In this document: one piece after another, positions 25,719 to 34,299 of the stretch | Numbering within the stretch: position 1 is the stretch's first letter | Layout of the letters: each line of letters begins with the position of its first letter | Source of the DNA: ZC4RG30 sp963777735 | Lineage (GTDB): Bacteria; Pseudomonadota; Gammaproteobacteria; Steroidobacterales; Steroidobacteraceae | Length of the DNA stretch: 64,000 nucleotides | Assembly: GCA_963777735.1 (NCBI GenBank) | Contig: CAVZRQ010000005.1 | Location: 62,001 to 126,000 of the forward strand | Direction: 5' to 3' | Notes under the pieces: generated by a model | Told to the model about the DNA's origin: nothing | Databases searched by the model: none | The model's input: only the letters and a program-made list of their open reading frames with translations | Position numbers and translations under genes: made by a program

Positions 25719-27485
25719 GTGGTGGGCAATTGCCAGATAGCCGCGCTGATCAACTCGCACGCGAATGTCGTCTGGGCCTGTTTGCCGCGCCCCGACGGTG
25801 ATCCGGTGTTCTGCTCGCTGCTGACCACGAAGGGCGATGCCGAAGGCAACAACAGCTTTGCCGTGGATGTGTTCGAGTTCAGTGGCTCGGAGCAGGCCTA
25901 TGAACGCAACACGGCTGTCCTGGAAACAACCCTGCACGATTCACGCGGCGGCGCAGTGAAGGTCACCGACTTCTGCCCCAGGTTCCGCGCCCGCGGTCGC
26001 ATGTACCGTCCGATGATGCTGATCCGGATCATCGAGCCCGTGAAAGGGCGCCCGGTCATCAGGCTGAGATTGCGTCCCAGTCAGTCTTACGGAGCGCATT
26101 CCTGCTCCCCACGAAGCAGCAGCAGTTCCCTCCGGTTTTCGGCGGACGGCCTGGATTATCGGGTTACAACGGATGCCTCGCTCAGTGCGGTGATGGAAGA
26201 GCGCTACATCGGACTGGAAAAGCCGCTCGTTTTCATCCTGGGTCCGGATGAAACCATCGAGGAGGCTCCAGCAGTGTTCGCGCAGAACATGCTGCTGCAG
26301 ACCCGCATCTACTGGGAAGACTGGGTGCGGGCGCTCGCCATCCCCTTCGACTGGCAGGAGGCCGTGATTCGCGCCGCGATCACGTTGAAGCTGTGCACCT
26401 TCGAAGACACTGGCGCAGTGCTCGCGGCGTTGACGACGTCGATTCCTGAATCACCGCACAGTGGCCGCAACTGGGATTACCGTTTCTGCTGGCTTCGCGA
26501 CAGCTACTTCGTCATCCAGGCGCTGAATCGTCTCGGCACCACGCGCACCATGGAAGCCTATCTGGAGTATCTCGATCATGTCGTGGCCGGTTATCCCATC
26601 GGCGATCTTCAACCTCTGTATACGATCGGCGGCGGCACTGAGACAGAAGAGATCATCGTGTCATCCCTCGATGGGTTTCTCGGAATGGGGCCGGTCAGGG
26701 TCGGCAATCAGGCAGCTGTGCAGCGCCAGCACGATGTCTACGGAGCGATCGTGCTGGCTGCTTCGCAACTGTTTTTCGATGACCGCTTGATCAATCGCGG
26801 CGACCGCAGGTTGTTCGAACGCCTGGAGCAACTCGGGCATCGAGCCGCCGCGCTGTTTGATCAGCCGGATGCGGGACCGTGGGAGTTGCGTGGCAAACTG
26901 CAGGTGCACACATTCTCCGCCGCGATGTCGTGGGCTGGTTGTGATCGTCTGGCCCGTATCGCGGCACGTCTGGGGCTGGATGAGGCAGATAAAAGGTGGC
27001 GACACACCGCGGACGCCATGCGCACCAGGATCCTTGCTGGCAGCTGGAATCCATCACTTGGCCATTTCGTGGGCTCGTTTGGCGGGGAAGATCTTGACGC
27101 CACGTCGCTGTTGCTCGCGGAACTCGGTCTGGTGGCGGCCGACGACCCAAGATTCGTCGCGACGGTGGAAGCCATTGACACGGGCTTGAGGACGGGCGAT
27201 TTCCTTTTCCGATACCGGCATGCCGATGACTTTGGACGGCCGGAGACTTCCTTCACGATATGCTCGTTCTGGTACGTCAATGCACTCGCTGCGATCGGTC
27301 GCCGGGATGAAGCACGCGAGCATTTCTCGCGTCTGCTCGAGCGGCGCAATCCCCTGGGGTTGTTGTCCGAAGACCTCGACCCGGAAACCGGCACGTTGTG
27401 GGGCAACTATCCGCAGACATACAGCATGGTTGGGATAGTCAACAGCGCATTGCGCCTGAGCCGCTCCTGGGAAGAAGCACTGTGA
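25719..27485 (+). CDS. GH15 glycoside hydrolase (glucoamylase/trehalase-like)
   Basis: A GH15 family protein of about 589 residues with an N-terminal beta-sandwich and a C-terminal (alpha/alpha)6 barrel. Candidate catalytic acids are Glu389 in GPWELRGK (general acid) and Glu551 in LLSEDLDPETG (general base). In the GH15 group next to ots genes, known members include trehalases and glucan hydrolases, so the protein may turn over trehalose or act on alpha-glucans. The GTG at 25719 is the first conventional start, but the frame is open from 25680 and the residues just before it (LDLGV) look native; a start at CTG 25686 or 25707 is possible. The stop overlaps otsA by four bases. Confidence 0.85.
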   Translation: MVGNCQIAALINSHANVVWACLPRPDGDPVFCSLLTTKGDAEGNNSFAVDVFEFSGSEQAYERNTAVLETTLHDSRGGAVKVTDFCPRFRARGRMYRPMMLIRIIEPVKGRPVIRLRLRPSQSYGAHSCSPRSSSSSLRFSADGLDYRVTTDASLSAVMEERYIGLEKPLVFILGPDETIEEAPAVFAQNMLLQTRIYWEDWVRALAIPFDWQEAVIRAAITLKLCTFEDTGAVLAALTTSIPESPHSGRNWDYRFCWLRDSYFVIQALNRLGTTRTMEAYLEYLDHVVAGYPIGDLQPLYTIGGGTETEEIIVSSLDGFLGMGPVRVGNQAAVQRQHDVYGAIVLAASQLFFDDRLINRGDRRLFERLEQLGHRAAALFDQPDAGPWELRGKLQVHTFSAAMSWAGCDRLARIAARLGLDEADKRWRHTADAMRTRILAGSWNPSLGHFVGSFGGEDLDATSLLLAELGLVAADDPRFVATVEAIDTGLRTGDFLFRYRHADDFGRPETSFTICSFWYVNALAAIGRRDEAREHFSRLLERRNPLGLLSEDLDPETGTLWGNYPQTYSMVGIVNSALRLSRSWEEAL

Positions 27486-28879
27486 GCCGACTGGTCGCAG
27501 TCTCCAACCGCGTCTCCATTCCCAACCGGAACTCGGCGCAGGGCGGGCTGGTTGTGGGCCTGTTGGCCGCGCTGCGCGCGCGCGGCGGCCTTTGGTTTGG
27601 CTGGAACGGGGAAGTGACGACGTCGAAACCCGACCGGGTCGAAGTCACACGCCGCGGTGCGGTGAGTTATGCCACGCTCGAACTCACCACTGCCGAGCAT
27701 GATGCCTATTACCAGGGCTTCTGCAACGATGTCCTCTGGCCTTTGTTCCACTATTTCCTGGACGGACTTCGCTATACCGACGCCCAGTTCGAATGTTACC
27801 TGCAGGTCAACCAGCGCTTCGCGCAGGAGCTGCAGCCCCTGCTTGAGCCTGGCGACCTGATCTGGGTACATGATTTCCACCTGCTGCCGCTGGCGCAGAA
27901 GTTGCGCGGACTCGGCGTGGAGCACCCAATAGGCTTGTTCCTGCACACACCGTTTCCCCATATCGAGTCCCTGCGGGTGCTGCCTGTCTACGGCGAGCTG
28001 ATGCGATCCATGCTCGAATTCAACGTAGTCGGATTTCAGACCGAGGGGGATCTGGCTTCATTCCGTTCTTCGGTTGAGCATCTCTGGGGGCCCGAGGCCG
28101 TCGCAGTGGCGGGAGTGGTGGTGGTCGGAGATCGACATGTCCGGGTGGGCGTTTTCCCGATCGGTGTGGACGTCGAACAGGTGCTGCGCGAAAGCATCGA
28201 TGCGCAGGCTGGCGATGCATGCCGCAGGTTGGTCGCGGGCCTGTTGAATCGCAAGCTCATGATCGGGGTGGATCGGCTTGATTACAGCAAGGGGCTCGTT
28301 GCAAGGTTCCGCGCCTACGAGCAGTTTCTGGAGACGCATCCCGAGAACCAGAATCGGGTCACTTTCCTGCAGATCGCGCCACTGTCGCGTGGAAACCTGC
28401 GGGCCTATTCGGCCATCCGCAACGAACTGGAACAGGCATCGGGCAGGACGAACGGACGCTTTGCGGATACGGACTGGACGCCAATCCGTTACCTGAATCG
28501 CAACTTCCCGCATCAGACTCTTATGGGTTTCATGCGCGCGGCACCGGTAGGAATCGTCACGCCGGTTCGAGACGGCATGAATCTGGTCGCGAAGGAGTTC
28601 GTGGCCGCCCAGGACGCAGACGATCCGGGGGTGCTTGTGCTCTCGAATCTGGCCGGTGCAGCATGCGAGCTGACTGCAGCACTGCAGGTGAATCCCTACG
28701 ATATCCGCGGTATGGCCCATGCCATCCAGCAGGCGCTGAACATGCCGCTGGCAGAGCGCCGCGAGCGGCACCAGAGCATGCTGGAAGTCCTGACGCGCAA
28801 CGACATCCACGCATGGCATGAGCGGTTTCTGGCCGTGCTCATGGACGATCGGGAAGCGCTGGCGGTTCATTCCGCATAG
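27482..28879 (+). CDS. otsA: Trehalose-6-phosphate synthase
   Basis: A 465-residue GT20 glycosyltransferase joining a nucleotide-glucose to glucose-6-phosphate. The GTG start at 27482 overlaps the GH15 stop (GTGA) and puts SRLVAVSNRV at the N-terminus as in OtsA proteins; the longer in-frame reading is a shadow of the upstream gene. Family segments include WVHDFHLLPLA, HTPFPHIE, GVDRLDYSKGL and the C-terminal VRDGMNLVAKEFVAAQ nucleotide-sugar site. It completes the pathway encoded by otsB upstream, and trehalose probably serves as an osmotic or desiccation protectant. Confidence 0.93.
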   Translation: MSRLVAVSNRVSIPNRNSAQGGLVVGLLAALRARGGLWFGWNGEVTTSKPDRVEVTRRGAVSYATLELTTAEHDAYYQGFCNDVLWPLFHYFLDGLRYTDAQFECYLQVNQRFAQELQPLLEPGDLIWVHDFHLLPLAQKLRGLGVEHPIGLFLHTPFPHIESLRVLPVYGELMRSMLEFNVVGFQTEGDLASFRSSVEHLWGPEAVAVAGVVVVGDRHVRVGVFPIGVDVEQVLRESIDAQAGDACRRLVAGLLNRKLMIGVDRLDYSKGLVARFRAYEQFLETHPENQNRVTFLQIAPLSRGNLRAYSAIRNELEQASGRTNGRFADTDWTPIRYLNRNFPHQTLMGFMRAAPVGIVTPVRDGMNLVAKEFVAAQDADDPGVLVLSNLAGAACELTAALQVNPYDIRGMAHAIQQALNMPLAERRERHQSMLEVLTRNDIHAWHERFLAVLMDDREALAVHSA

Positions 28880-28965
28880 GACTGAACGGCTCCGGATTTC
28901 CGTTTCGGTGCCCCACCGTATATACAGGGTGGGAAAGTTCCATCGATATACTCCAGGAGCGATTC

Positions 28966-30687
28966 TTGCTGCATGAGACTGCGCTGATCGCGACCATTGC
29001 TGCGGCGTTCGTGTTTGCGTTCGCCTTCGGCATGGTCGCTTCATGGCTGCGTTTGCCGCCGCTGGTGGGCTATCTGCTGGCTGGCGTCATGATGGGGCCC
29101 TTCACCCCCGGATTCGTGGGCGACTTGTCGCTGGCCGCTCAACTGGCGGAAATCGGCGTCATCCTGCTCATGTTCGGTGTTGGACTGCATTTTTCGATTC
29201 CCGACCTCTTGTCGGTGCGCCGCATCGCAGTCCCTGGCGCCATCGGGCAGATCCTGGTTGCGACCCTGATGGGCGCCTGGCTGGCATATTCCTGGGGCTG
29301 GAGCCTGGCGGCCGGCCTCGTGTTCGGTCTGTCTCTGTCGGTAGCCAGTACCGTTGTGCTGCTGCGTGCACTCGAGCAGCAGGGCAAGCTGCACACTCCC
29401 GTGGGACGCATCGCCGTCGGCTGGCTGATTGTCGAAGATCTGGTGATGGTGCTCGCGCTGGTCCTGATCCCGGCACTCGCGGAAGCGTTCAGCAGCAGCG
29501 GCGAACAGGCAACCTCCACGATGGCGCTTCTGAAAACCCTCGGAATCACCCTCGCCAAAGTGGTGATGTTCGTTGCCCTTGCGCTGGTAGTGGGCGTGCG
29601 AGCCGTGCCCTGGCTGCTCACGCGCGTGGCGCGCACGGGCTCCCGCGAGCTGTTTACGCTCGGCGTGCTGGCAGTGGCGCTGGGCATCGCATTCGGATCG
29701 GCTGCCCTGTTCGGCGTGTCGTTCGCGCTCGGAGCATTCTTTGCCGGCGTGATCATGAGCGAATCCGATCTGAGCCATCGAGCGGCTGAACGTTCGTTGC
29801 CATTGCAGGATGCCTTTGCCGTGCTCTTCTTCGTCTCGGTGGGCATGTTGTTCGATCCCTCGATCATCGTGCGAGCGCCTCTGCAGCTGCTTGGCGTGAT
29901 GGCCATCATCGTGGTCGGCAAGTCGCTCGCGGCATTTGTCATCGTGGTGCTGTTCCGCTTTCCGCTGGGCACTGCACTGACGGTATCAGGAAGCCTTGCG
30001 CAGATCGGCGAGTTCTCTTTCATCCTCGCCGCGATGGGGATCGCGCTGAATCTGTTGCCGGCAGATGGGCGCGATCTGATCCTGGCGGGTGCCTTGCTGT
30101 CGATCACGCTCAATCCGCTGTTCTTCGCCATCCAGCCGCGCGTCGAGCGTTGGATGCGCGCGCAGAGCAGGCTGGCTGCGTGGATTGAAGGGCGAGTGCG
30201 CCCTGACGGATTGAATGATGCGGCAGTGCCCGCGATGCACGATCACGTCATTGTCATCGGTCACGGACGCGTGGGTGGCGCAATCACACCGGTACTGGGG
30301 CGGGCGAACCAATCCTATGTGGTCATCGAGCGGGATCGCACCCGCTACGATTCACTGCAAAAGCGTGGCATCGTTTCGTTGTTTGGCGATGTCACCGAGC
30401 CGGGAGTCCTCGACGCGGCAGGTATCGCCACTGCCCGGGTGCTGCTGGTGGCAACTGCTGAATCCTTCCAGACCCGTAGTGCCGTGCAGGAAGCTCGCAA
30501 GGTCAATCCGCAGATCGTGATCATCGTGCGCACCCATAGTGAAGTGGACCGCATTGCGCTCGGTCAGGATGGTGCCGATCATGTGCTCGTCGGCGAGCGG
30601 GAGCTGGCGCGTACGATGCTGCTGCAGGTGCTGGTGTGTCTGGGGATGCCTGCCGATGAAGCGAACCGGGTGAGTTCCGAACTGTAG
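28966..30687 (+). CDS. ybaL: YbaL/KefB-type cation:proton antiporter (CPA2)
   Basis: A 573-residue protein with 12-13 membrane helices of the CPA2 exchanger family, followed by a cytoplasmic TrkA-N (RCK) domain beginning at HVIVIGHGRVGG near residue 424. The exchanger core includes LAEIGVILLMFGVGLHFS and ALGAFFAGVIMSES. The domain order and length fit YbaL better than KefB/KefC, which are longer. It uses a TTG start at 28966 with AGGAG nine bases upstream. The likely role is K+/Na+ or H+ exchange under osmotic or pH stress, which would suit its position after the trehalose operon. A small lipoprotein gene follows 11 bases later. Confidence 0.85.
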   Translation: MLHETALIATIAAAFVFAFAFGMVASWLRLPPLVGYLLAGVMMGPFTPGFVGDLSLAAQLAEIGVILLMFGVGLHFSIPDLLSVRRIAVPGAIGQILVATLMGAWLAYSWGWSLAAGLVFGLSLSVASTVVLLRALEQQGKLHTPVGRIAVGWLIVEDLVMVLALVLIPALAEAFSSSGEQATSTMALLKTLGITLAKVVMFVALALVVGVRAVPWLLTRVARTGSRELFTLGVLAVALGIAFGSAALFGVSFALGAFFAGVIMSESDLSHRAAERSLPLQDAFAVLFFVSVGMLFDPSIIVRAPLQLLGVMAIIVVGKSLAAFVIVVLFRFPLGTALTVSGSLAQIGEFSFILAAMGIALNLLPADGRDLILAGALLSITLNPLFFAIQPRVERWMRAQSRLAAWIEGRVRPDGLNDAAVPAMHDHVIVIGHGRVGGAITPVLGRANQSYVVIERDRTRYDSLQKRGIVSLFGDVTEPGVLDAAGIATARVLLVATAESFQTRSAVQEARKVNPQIVIIVRTHSEVDRIALGQDGADHVLVGERELARTMLLQVLVCLGMPADEANRVSSEL

Positions 30688-30698
30688 GAGAGAGGATC

Positions 30699-30914
30699 AT
30701 GACTGTACGTATGGTGTCGACGGTGATGGGTAGCTTGTTGTTGGCAGGTTGCGGCCTGGCAGGCACTGGCGGTGCAGCGGCTGTCAGTGGCACCACGGCA
30801 GCCGAGCAGGCCAAGGCTGCAGAACAACAAATGGAAAAGATTCAGCTGGACCTCGAAGCCGCCCAGAAGGCAGCCACCGATGCTCGCGCGGCGGCAGAAG
30901 CGGCTGCGCAATAA
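30699..30914 (+). CDS. Small Ala-rich lipoprotein
   Basis: A 71-residue protein with a strong AGGAGAGAGG ribosome site. The lipobox LLAGC gives a lipid-modified cysteine at residue 18. The mature part is an Ala/Gln/Lys-rich amphipathic helix (EQAKAAEQQMEKIQLDLE) resembling short Lpp-like coiled-coil lipoproteins. It probably belongs to the antiporter transcript. Its specific role is unknown. Confidence 0.7.
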   Translation: MTVRMVSTVMGSLLLAGCGLAGTGGAAAVSGTTAAEQAKAAEQQMEKIQLDLEAAQKAATDARAAAEAAAQ

Positions 30915-30917
30915 CGA

Positions 30918-31769
30918 TCAGCGACGAGCCGATTTGACAGCCCTGCGAGCCAGTACGCCATCACCTTCCAGCTTCGCGATGAAGCCCGCCTTCTGCAGGC
31001 GTTTCTTCACCTCTGCCGGTACATCACGTCCGCTGGTCAGCTTGTTGGGAGTGCCGGTGTAGTGAAAAAGCAGGCCATTGGCCGTGATCACACGCGCCAG
31101 TTCATCGTAGAACGCCTGCGAATACAGTTCGCCCGCGATCCCAAAGCGGGGCGGATCGTGCAGGATGGCGTCGAACGAACGCGTAGGCAGCGACCCAATC
31201 TGTTGCGATACATCCGCCTGCTGCAACTTCAGACGCGGATTGCCATGCGGTGACCAGGGATTGATCGTGCGCAGCCACAGCACGCTGTCGTTCTTCTCGT
31301 AGGAATGCACCTCGGCTGCCATGTCGGTGAGGCACCAGTGCGCGAAGTAGCCGAGGCCGCCGCAACAGTCGAGCACGCGCTTGCCGCGCGGCTCGATCAA
31401 CGCAACCTTGCGCCGCGCATCTTCGAAGGGCGAGATCTTTGCAGTCGGCAGCATCTTGATGCCGTCAATTTCGAAGGTGGGTGGCCCCCATTCGGTGGGC
31501 ACGAGCTTGATCAGCGAGCCGGAGAACCGCGACACCGCTTCGAAACTGGTGCCATTCCAGCCGTAGACGGTTCGCTCCTTGACCTTCTCAGGGTAGGGGT
31601 AGCGTGTTCGCTGCCATAGCCAGCCGTCGATGCCGGGCTCGACGGTGGCAGTGGTCTTGCCAAGGTCGAGCGACACGGTGATCCGGGGTTCGCTCCGATC
31701 TCGTGCAACGACCAGTTTCCGGGTCACTTCCTGGGTCAAAAGTGGCTGTGTTGGGGCAGGGTTCAGCAT
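30918..31769 (-). CDS. Class I SAM-dependent methyltransferase
   Basis: A 283-residue protein with a Rossmann methyltransferase core: motif I LDCCGGLGY at 133-141 for SAM binding, an acidic residue in SYEKND after strand 2, and the catalytic-type DPPR at 205-208 in LHDPPRFG. The N-terminal 110 residues are a beta-rich extension (GIDGWLWQRTRYPYPEKVKERTVYGW split in two) that could bind the substrate. The DPPR variant resembles N-methyltransferases acting on exocyclic amino groups, but the target is not identifiable. It is divergent from the ATP-grasp cluster with an 80-bp spacer. Its stop is three bases from that of the convergent lipoprotein gene. Confidence 0.75.
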   Translation of the reverse strand: MLNPAPTQPLLTQEVTRKLVVARDRSEPRITVSLDLGKTTATVEPGIDGWLWQRTRYPYPEKVKERTVYGWNGTSFEAVSRFSGSLIKLVPTEWGPPTFEIDGIKMLPTAKISPFEDARRKVALIEPRGKRVLDCCGGLGYFAHWCLTDMAAEVHSYEKNDSVLWLRTINPWSPHGNPRLKLQQADVSQQIGSLPTRSFDAILHDPPRFGIAGELYSQAFYDELARVITANGLLFHYTGTPNKLTSGRDVPAEVKKRLQKAGFIAKLEGDGVLARRAVKSARR

Positions 31770-31801
31770 GTGCGCACCATTTTACGGCAGCTGTCCATTG
31801 C

Positions 31802-31832
31802 CCAAGGCACGGTTCTTGCTCCTCCAAGGCAC
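31802..31832 (+). repeat. Two CCAAGGCAC direct repeats upstream of the ATP-grasp cluster
   Basis: CCAAGGCAC occurs at 31802-31810 and 31824-31832, a 22-bp period close to two DNA helix turns, ending 17 bases before the first cluster gene. Such phasing is typical of activator or repressor half-sites, but no regulator is identified and chance is not excluded. Confidence 0.25.
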
Positions 31833-31849
31833 AACCACCGCGAGTATTT

Positions 31850-33298
31850 ATGAAATTCGGACCGCAAGGTTATCGACCACTGGATGTCTTTGATGAGCTG
31901 GTAGACAGCGACGGCGAGCCGCGCCCAGCTGCCAGTGCCCTGTGCAAGTACCTGTCGACACTCGATGCCGGCGAAATGCGCCAGCGCCGCTCGGCCATCG
32001 ATGCGGCCATCGTGACCATGGGGATCTCCTTTACGACCTATAGCGACGGTGAAAACATCGATCGTGCCTGGCCGTTCGACCCGATTCCCCGGGTCATGCC
32101 GGAGAGTGAATGGCGCCGCATCGACCGCGGCCTGCGCCAGCGGCTCACGGCCCTCAATCTATTTATAGACGATCTCTACAACGCCCAGCGGATCATCAAG
32201 GACGGCGTGTTCCCCGCCGAACTGATCGCCAGCTCCCGCAACTTCCGCAAGCAGTGCCGGGGCATTTCGCCCCGTTTTGGGGTGTGGGCAAATATCTGTG
32301 GCACCGATCTGGTGCGTGACCGGGACGGCACGGTCTACGTGCTCGAAGACAACCTGCGGGTTCCCTCCGGTGTCTCGTACATGCTCGAAAACCGCATGCT
32401 GATGAAGTCAGCATTTCCGGACCTGTTCAGCGCCTGCCGCATCCTGCCGGTGGATTCCTATACGGCCGCGCTGTACGACATGCTGGCGGCGCTTTCTCCG
32501 CGCGCGGAAGAGCGACCGGTGATCGTGCTGCTGACGCCGGGCATCTTCAATTCCGCCTACTTCGAGCACAGCTATCTGGCGCAGCAGACCGGTGCGCAGC
32601 TGGTGCAGGGCACGGATCTGCTGGTGGGCACCGACGATGTGGTCTACATGAAGACCATCGCCGGCCTGCGGCGCGTCGATGTGATCTACCGCCGCATCGA
32701 TGACGACTTCCTCGATCCCGATGTCTTCCGCAGCGACTCGGCGCTCGGTGTGCCGGGACTGATGCGCGCATGGTCCAAAGGCACAGTGGCGATTGCCAAC
32801 GCGCCTGGCGCCGGAGTTGCGGACGACAAGGTCGTCTACACCTTCGTGCCGAAGATCATCAAGTACTACCTCGATGAAGATCCGATTCTCCCCAATGTGC
32901 CCAGTTACCTGTGCATGGACGACAAGGATCGCGAGTACGTCCTGGCCAATCTCGACAAGCTGGTGGTCAAGCCCGCCAACGAGTCCGGCGGTTATGGATT
33001 GCTCATCGGTCCGCAATCCACCCAGGCGGAGCGCGACGAATGCGCCGCCCGGGTGCGAGCGGATCCCCGCAGCTACATGGCCCAACCCACGCTGAAGCTT
33101 TCCACTGCGCCGACCTGGGACGGGGATGACATCGCACCTCGCCATCTCGACATGCGACCTTTCGTTCTGCAGTCGCGCGGCCTGTATGTCACCACCGGTG
33201 GACTCACGCGTGTCGCAATGCGCGAAGGTTCGCTGGTGGTGAACTCTTCTCAGGGGGGTGGCAGCAAGGACACCTGGATCGTCGGAGAACCCTACTGA
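31850..33298 (+). CDS. Circularly permuted ATP-grasp protein (COG2308)
   Basis: A 482-residue protein of the circularly permuted type 2 ATP-grasp family, predicted to form amide bonds using ATP. The N-terminal block FGVWANICGTDLVRD and VLEDNLRVPSGVSYMLENR is the family signature. The nucleotide-binding Lys and Gly-rich loop are VVKPANESGGYGLLIG, near residue 374. The C-terminal GGLTRVA and QGGGSKDTW motifs complete it. ATG 31850 is the first start that gives a family-like N-terminus; a longer reading runs back into the divergent methyltransferase. It is the first gene of a five-gene cluster and overlaps the alpha-E gene by one base. The substrate peptide or amino acid is unknown. Confidence 0.85.
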   Translation: MKFGPQGYRPLDVFDELVDSDGEPRPAASALCKYLSTLDAGEMRQRRSAIDAAIVTMGISFTTYSDGENIDRAWPFDPIPRVMPESEWRRIDRGLRQRLTALNLFIDDLYNAQRIIKDGVFPAELIASSRNFRKQCRGISPRFGVWANICGTDLVRDRDGTVYVLEDNLRVPSGVSYMLENRMLMKSAFPDLFSACRILPVDSYTAALYDMLAALSPRAEERPVIVLLTPGIFNSAYFEHSYLAQQTGAQLVQGTDLLVGTDDVVYMKTIAGLRRVDVIYRRIDDDFLDPDVFRSDSALGVPGLMRAWSKGTVAIANAPGAGVADDKVVYTFVPKIIKYYLDEDPILPNVPSYLCMDDKDREYVLANLDKLVVKPANESGGYGLLIGPQSTQAERDECAARVRADPRSYMAQPTLKLSTAPTWDGDDIAPRHLDMRPFVLQSRGLYVTTGGLTRVAMREGSLVVNSSQGGGSKDTWIVGEPY

Positions 33299-34275
33299 TG
33301 TTGTCGCGTTCCGCCGAAAGCCTGTACTGGATGGCGCGCTATCTCGAGCGCGCCGAGAACACAGCCCGACTGATCAATGCCACGCAGCAACTGCTGCTGG
33401 ATCTGCCGCCGGGTGCATCGTTTGGATGGAGGACGCTGACGCATATCGTCGGCCTCGACAAGCTGTTCCAGAAGAACTACACGGACCCGGACGAAGGCAG
33501 CGTCGTTGATTTTCTGATGGCCTCGCAGCGCAATCCCGGTTCGATCCAGTCCTGCATCCGCTTTGCGCGCGAGAATTGCCGCACGATGCGCGATGTGTTG
33601 CCCCGCGATCTGTGGGAGCGCGTGAATTCGATGTACCTCGCCTCGCGCCGCTATTCCCAGCCCGGCATCGGGCGCAAGGATCGGCGGCAGATGCTGGAAG
33701 AACTGATCTACGACCGGCACTCGGTGTCGGGCGTGCTTGCCAATTGCATGAGCCATGACGTGGCCTACCAGTTCATCGGTCTGGGCGAGCACATCGAGCG
33801 CGCCGACATGACCACGCGCATCCTCGACATCCAGTCCGCCATCCTGATGCCGACCGAAGCCACCCCCGCCAACGCTGAACTCGGGCTGCTGTGGGTGGGT
33901 GTACTTAACTCATTGTCGGGTCTGCAGATGTATCGCCGCCATGCGGCGAGCGCCGGCAGCGGCGATGGCGGCATTACCGGCGAGCGCGTTTTACAGTATC
34001 TGATCTGCGACCCGCATTTCCCGCGGTCGGTCGTGTATTGTCTGGATGCCATCGAAACCCATCTCGCCGAACTGCCGCATAATATGGACCCCTTGCGTGC
34101 ACTGCGTCCGGCGCGGCGGCGTACCGACAAACTCTCCACAGAAGATCTTTCGTTGGCCAATCAGCATGTCTTCCTCGACGCTGTGCAGAGTGATCTGGCA
34201 CAGATCCACGACGCCATTGCCCGCGAGTACTTTCATCTTCACCAGCGGGAAGCGGCCGCTGGCGCGCTGACCTAA
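33298..34275 (+). CDS. Alpha-E domain protein (COG2307)
   Basis: A 325-residue, mostly helical protein starting in a TGATG overlap with the ATP-grasp gene. Its opening SRSAESLYWMARYLERAENTAR is the hallmark of alpha-E proteins, and the same pattern (SRLAENLYWLGRYQERCDDMAR) recurs in the fused protein at 37696-40140. The ExxxxxxRxxER arrangement is strongly conserved in the family, but no enzyme activity is established. The strict co-occurrence with circularly permuted ATP-grasp and transglutaminase genes argues that it is a partner or catalytic accessory in one pathway. Confidence 0.85.
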   Translation: MLSRSAESLYWMARYLERAENTARLINATQQLLLDLPPGASFGWRTLTHIVGLDKLFQKNYTDPDEGSVVDFLMASQRNPGSIQSCIRFARENCRTMRDVLPRDLWERVNSMYLASRRYSQPGIGRKDRRQMLEELIYDRHSVSGVLANCMSHDVAYQFIGLGEHIERADMTTRILDIQSAILMPTEATPANAELGLLWVGVLNSLSGLQMYRRHAASAGSGDGGITGERVLQYLICDPHFPRSVVYCLDAIETHLAELPHNMDPLRALRPARRRTDKLSTEDLSLANQHVFLDAVQSDLAQIHDAIAREYFHLHQREAAAGALT

Positions 34276-34299
34276 GCCGATTCCGGAGCACTGATCGGC

